A stretch of 64,000 bases of DNA. Source: Paracoccus sp. R12_2. GTDB lineage: Bacteria > Pseudomonadota > Alphaproteobacteria > Rhodobacterales > Rhodobacteraceae. Each line of letters begins with the position of its first letter. Within the stretch, counting starts at the first letter, position 1. Of this stretch, positions 60,899-64,000 are shown in pieces. Both the position numbers and the translations under genes were made by a program. Where the stretch lies: the NCBI RefSeq assembly GCF_017744015.1, contig NZ_JAGHRA010000017.1, positions 1 through 64,000 on the forward strand. The letters are read 5' to 3'. The notes beneath the pieces are model-generated. The model saw only the letters and a list, made by a program, of their open reading frames with translations, was not told the DNA's origin and did not search any database.

Positions 60899-60922
60899 AG
60901 AGGGGCTTCCCTGGATGCTTAC
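60899..60922 (-). repeat. IS66 right terminal inverted repeat
   Basis: Inverted copy of the left end with two mismatches. It lies 39 bp beyond the stop of the SMR gene, which places that gene inside the element. Confidence 0.85.
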
Positions 60923-61059
60923 AATGCGGATACACTTTCGAGGAAATGCTCGGTCAGCATGACATTGACATCTACCATGTCGAGACATTGCGGGAGCTGG
61001 CCGAGAAGTTTGTAGATGAAGGGCTTTACGGTGAAATCCCAGAGAGCTTGCAGTATTAC
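60923..61059 (+). pseudogene. Remnant of an ArdA-like antirestriction gene
   Basis: From the IS66 right end the plus frame reads YTFEEMLGQHDIDIYHVETL then LRELAEKFVDEGLYGEIPES and LQYY, a close match in style to the C-terminal region of ArdA, the DNA-mimic antirestriction protein of plasmids. It has no start, and similarity stops near 61059. It is a truncated fragment; the ArdA label is by pattern recognition and moderate. Confidence 0.5.
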
Positions 61060-61065
61060 TGTTTC

Positions 61066-61437
61066 TCCTACGACACCCCCTCCAAACTTGTCGATCTGAT
61101 CAATATAGCGCTTCAATGCACCAAAGATACGGCTGGGCCGGTCCGCATATCCCGGCGCGCGGGTTTCGAGCGTCTTTGCGCTTGTGGCAAGGCCTCGATC
61201 TTCGTCGAAGAAATCGAACGTCTTGAAGTTGTCGGGCGTGCGCTCTCCCAAACCGCCCAATCGTTCCAGGTGATCCTACCACGGTCCACCCTGCTCCCTG
61301 ATCGGCCCGCCCCAGGTGAGGCCGGAGTTTTCGATGACGTCCCAGTCAGGATCAGAGGGCAAGCGGCGCGCCTCTGCCGCCTCATGCAGAAGCGCGTCGC
61401 GCATGTCGTCCGCGTCCTGCGCGTCACAGCTCGGCCC
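61066..61437 (-). pseudogene. Remnant of a CDI-type (EC869-like) nuclease toxin domain with in-frame stop
   Basis: Minus-strand frame: SDPDWDVIENSGLTWGGPI, then after a TAG at 61276-61278, PDNFKTFDFFDEDRGLATSA, KTLETRAPGYADRPSRIFG and LKRYIDQIDKF. The block LTWG...PW...NFKTFDFFD...SAKTL is what I recall from contact-dependent-inhibition toxin domains. The stop lies after GGPW, where relatives read through, and the C-terminus is cut near 61066. So it is a dead fragment. Confidence 0.5.
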
Positions 61438-61662
61438 GCGCCGCCGCAACGCACCAAAGCAACGAAGAGGCCGTCAACAAGAACGGAGTCTCGCCGGTCT
61501 GAAAGCCGCTCAGCAAAGGTTCACCCGAAGAAGCTCTTGGTTGAACGAGATTTGTAAAGATCAGCTCGCGTGACAGGCGCCACCCGGAAAATGTGTAGAC
61601 AGGCCGACCCAAGTTTTTCCCGGATGGGAAAGGGTAAGAGTTCTGGCTTGTCGTTCCCCTGA

Positions 61663-63072
61663 CTAGGCGGCCCCGTTTATGTCTGCGGCCAGTTCCTCCA
61701 GACTCTTTTTTGTGATCTGGATGATTTCTCGCACGTCATTCGCGCCCACTATCAATGGCGGACAAAATGCCATCGCGTCTGTCATATTACGTGAGATGAG
61801 GCCGTTGCGCAGCATGATTGCGTTCATTTGGGCGCCGAGTTTTCCAGGGGCAAAATCGCCTGATTTACCCTCTGGGGCGATCAATTCAAGTGCGCCTATG
61901 AGGCCAATGCCACGTGCCTCTCCAACGAGAGGGTGGGACGTCAGGTCGGTCAATCCAGCTTGCAATTCTGCACCGCGTTCGGCGGCATTGGCCACAAGAT
62001 CGCGCTCTTCGATAATCTTGATGTTTTCCAGCGCTACGGCTGCGCCGACGGGGTGGCCACCGCCCGTATAGCCATGCCCCAGAACACCGATGCGCCCGCT
62101 TTCGTCGGCGATTGGCTGATAGACCCGATCGTTGATCATGAAAGCCGAAAAGGGGAAATAGCTGGAGGTGATCTGCTTGGACATGGTGAGAATGTCGGGC
62201 TTTATGTCAAAGGTTGTAGAGCCAAACATGTTGCCCGTGCGGCCAAAACCGCAAATCACTTCATCTGCGATAAGAAGGATATCGTATTTCGCCAGAACCG
62301 CTTGGATTTTCTCCCAGTAGGTCGCCGGAGGAACAACAACACCGCCCGCGCCCATGACAGGCTCGGCGATGAATGCGGCTACAGTTTCGGGGCCCTCTGA
62401 TTGGATCATATCATCAAGATCTTGGGCACAGCGTGACGCAAAAGCTTCTTCGCTTTCGCCGTCCTGACCTTCGCGCCAGTAGTGCGGGCAAGTGGTGTGC
62501 AAGATGCCCTCCATCGGCAGATCGAAGGACTTGTGGTTATAGGGCAGACCCGTCATCGACGCGGCTGCGACTGTCACGCCGTGATAGCCGCGCAGGCGCG
62601 AGATGATCTTCTTTTTCTCGGGCTTGCCGAGCGCGTTCGAGCGATACCAGACCATCTTGACGATCGTATCGTTCGCCTCGGAGCCCGAGTTGGTATAGAA
62701 AACCTTGCTCATTGGCACGGGGGCTATTTCGATCAGCTTTTCAGCAAGATCAATCGCCGGACCATGCGAGCGGTGCGAGAAGTTGTGGTAGTAAGGCAGC
62801 TTTTGCATTTGCCGGCTGGCGACATCCACAAGGCGTTGTTCGTTGAACCCGACTGCCACGCTCCAAAGGCCGGACATGCCCTCGATATAGCGGTTGCCGT
62901 TTGAGTCGGTGACGTGGATTCCCTCGCCTGATTCAATGATCAGCGGACCAATTTTTTCATGCGCTTCGGCATTGGTATAGCTGTGAAAATGATAAGCGAT
63001 ATCACGGGCTTCGTCTGAATTTGGTCGCACATCCATGGCAGGCATCACTTCTTGTAAGTTGGCGTTTTTCAC
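61663..63072 (-). CDS. Class III (omega) aminotransferase
   Basis: 469 residues, full length. PLP class III motifs: YIEGMSGLWSVAVGFNEQRL, FYTNSGSEANDTIVKM, YHGVTVAAASMTGLP, LLIADEVICGFGRTGNMF and the lysine-bearing SKQITSSYFPFSAFM. This is the group of omega-amino acid/taurine/putrescine:pyruvate transaminases. A role in the catabolic island is not evident. It is divergent from an AraC-type regulator at the window edge, which probably controls it. Confidence 0.92.
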   Translation of the reverse strand: MKNANLQEVMPAMDVRPNSDEARDIAYHFHSYTNAEAHEKIGPLIIESGEGIHVTDSNGNRYIEGMSGLWSVAVGFNEQRLVDVASRQMQKLPYYHNFSHRSHGPAIDLAEKLIEIAPVPMSKVFYTNSGSEANDTIVKMVWYRSNALGKPEKKKIISRLRGYHGVTVAAASMTGLPYNHKSFDLPMEGILHTTCPHYWREGQDGESEEAFASRCAQDLDDMIQSEGPETVAAFIAEPVMGAGGVVVPPATYWEKIQAVLAKYDILLIADEVICGFGRTGNMFGSTTFDIKPDILTMSKQITSSYFPFSAFMINDRVYQPIADESGRIGVLGHGYTGGGHPVGAAVALENIKIIEERDLVANAAERGAELQAGLTDLTSHPLVGEARGIGLIGALELIAPEGKSGDFAPGKLGAQMNAIMLRNGLISRNMTDAMAFCPPLIVGANDVREIIQITKKSLEELAADINGAA

Positions 63073-63587
63073 GCGGCAGGGGGCCGCGATTTGCCCTCAG
63101 TGCTATCGCCGCTTTCTTGCTTTTAGCAAGCAGTTTTGTTCCGAGCATCCTGTCTGCGGGCCAGCGAGGCCGCCCATTTGAAGCAGAAACGCCCGCCGGG
63201 ATTTCGGTCGTGGTTTGAGGACACTTCCATCCTGTGATTCTGTTTGGATGCTTCGTTTTTTTGAAGCGCAGCGGCCGTGAATCTTGGGGAAAATGCGGCC
63301 CAATCCCGCTCAGGTTGTTGCCTTCGCAGCTTTCCGTTTCACAAAACCAAGACCCGATTTGGCGGTGTTCTCGCGCTGCAAATGGTTGGTAAAAATATGT
63401 TTTAGTTAGATATTTAGGATTTTCCAGGGCCTTTCTGGGCCCGATGAAAGAATCGCAAGTGCGCGAATTGACACGTGACACAAGAGTTTGTGCGTTTTTT
63501 GCCAAAGTGGTTGGCCGGAACGGTGCTACGATCATTTTAACACATGAGACAGTTGTGTTTTCGCCATTTGTGTTTTGGGGACGTTAG
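63073..63587. promoter_or_regulatory. Divergent intergenic region between aminotransferase and AraC-type gene
   Basis: 515 bp without a convincing gene (a minus-strand frame here has no recognisable motif). A+T content is higher near 63360-63570, so the divergent promoters probably lie there. No palindrome clear enough to annotate. Confidence 0.45.
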
Positions 63588-64000
63588 ATGAATCAGAAGG
63601 ACAAAACTGCAAACAAGCTCATGACTGCCACCCAGTGGCAGGCGGCTGTCTCAGATACGTTCTTTCCCCTAGAGACCACGATGGCGGATGACCAGTCCTT
63701 TTCAGGTGATCTCAATACTTGGAACCTCGGTATCGTCGGTCTGTCGCAGATGCGTTGCGATGGCATTCTCTACAAAAGGCACAAGCGGCACTTTCTGGAC
63801 GAAGTTGAAAGCAGTCTGCTGATTACCATTCCAAGATTGGGGACGGTCGGCTTTGACCAGAATGCCCGCCAGGCGAAATGTTCACCGGGCGAGTTTCTGG
63901 TAGAACGGGGCGATTTGCCCTACGAGTTCTGGCATGAACAGACGAACGAGCTGTTGGTGCTGAAGGTGTCTTCCGAAAGCGTGCGGGCCCGCATCGGCCC
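63588..64000 (+). CDS. AraC-family regulator, N-terminal part (3' end outside window)
   Basis: Open from ATG 63588 to the window end, 137 codons. Reads MNQKDKTANKL, then SFSGDLNTWNLGIVGLSQM, SLLITIPRLGTVGFDQN, CSPGEFLVERGDLPYEFWHE and VRARIG. This matches the N-terminal AraC-binding-like domain of a regulator such as FeaR/OruR; the HTH part would follow outside. Divergent from the omega-aminotransferase. Confidence 0.75.
   Translation, partial: MNQKDKTANKLMTATQWQAAVSDTFFPLETTMADDQSFSGDLNTWNLGIVGLSQMRCDGILYKRHKRHFLDEVESSLLITIPRLGTVGFDQNARQAKCSPGEFLVERGDLPYEFWHEQTNELLVLKVSSESVRARIG

Larger units (their letters stand above)
57918..60922 (+). mobile_element. IS66-family insertion sequence carrying an SMR exporter gene
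   Basis: The element is delimited by inverted ends: GTAAGCATCAAGGGAA begins at 57918, and its near-inverted copy ends at 60922. Over 24 bp the two ends match at 22 positions, continuing through CCCCTCT. Inside are the three IS66 genes in order and, between tnpC and the right end, an SMR-family gene. The total of 3005 bp is longer than a usual IS66 by about the length of that passenger. The 8-bp flanks (CCTTTATG, AATGCGGA) do not match, so no target duplication is visible. Confidence 0.85.

Noticed and set aside
57910-60930. 8-bp target-site duplication around the IS66 element
   Set aside because: The flanking 8-mers CCTTTATG and AATGCGGA are different.
63002-63535. 177-residue minus-strand frame upstream of the aminotransferase
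   Set aside because: Overlaps the aminotransferase start and the divergent promoter region; composition is not protein-like.
1-64000. CRISPR arrays, rRNA and tRNA genes
   Set aside because: No regularly spaced repeat array, rRNA-like sequence or tRNA cloverleaf was recognised on reading; a dedicated scan was not possible.

Overview
The window looks like part of a large conjugative repABC plasmid (or plasmid-like replicon) of an alphaproteobacterium, most likely of the Rhodobacteraceae (Roseobacter/Paracoccus side). The reasons are a complete RepA-RepB-RepC replication and partition module with its antisense RNA, a VirB-type type IV secretion locus, high G+C coding sequence, and accessory families (DUF736, DUF2493, DUF1403, ParB-like, methylase-helicase) that travel together on alphaproteobacterial plasmids and integrative elements. 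No rRNA, tRNA or CRISPR array was seen. Family names come from reading the protein sequences, not from a database search.

Layout. (1) 1-3578, plus strand: the 3' end of an SbcC-like ATPase gene, then a small cluster with a TIR-domain protein, a zinc-ribbon protein and unknown genes, possibly a defence locus. (2) 3718-15004, minus strand: a tightly overlapping virB1-virB11 operon for a conjugation channel, with two lytic transglycosylases, one of them embedded in a VirB5-like protein. A TrbM-like gene faces it. (3) 16516-34817: a catabolic island that encodes almost every step expected for converting a cyclic alcohol or ketone (cyclohexanol type) through lactone, hydroxy acid, aldehyde acid and dicarboxylate to acyl-CoA beta-oxidation and thiolysis. 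It is split by degenerate IS110 and IS5 remnants, and it carries IclR and AraC regulators and a clear palindromic operator. (4) 34967-48530: plasmid/ICE backbone genes (ParB-like, several small DUF proteins separated by look-alike hairpins, a methylase-strawberry-notch helicase fusion, a Toprim protein, a DUF2493/SLOG protein, a HigBA-like toxin-antitoxin pair, DUF736). (5) 49024-57642: repABC with a predicted counter-transcribed RNA, ParDE-like toxin-antitoxin, a tyrosine recombinase beside a lox-like 13-7-13 inverted repeat, a DUF1403-ScpB pair, and an HTH/PIN toxin-antitoxin pair. (6) 57762-64000: an IS66-family element with intact 24-bp ends that encloses an SMR (Gdx/SugE-type) exporter gene, truncated remnants of other genes, a class III aminotransferase and a divergent AraC-type regulator cut by the window end.

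How it fits together. Regions 4 and 5 replicate, partition and stabilise the replicon, region 2 builds the transfer channel (no relaxase or coupling protein is in this window), and region 3 is the metabolic cargo. In the catabolic island the SDR, Baeyer-Villiger monooxygenase and alpha/beta hydrolase would open the ring. The iron-type alcohol dehydrogenase and aldehyde dehydrogenase would give the diacid. The class III CoA-transferase, acyl-CoA dehydrogenase (with its own ETF), bifunctional hydratase/dehydrogenase and thiolase would take it to acetyl-CoA and succinyl-CoA. The substrate assignment is inference from this combination of families.
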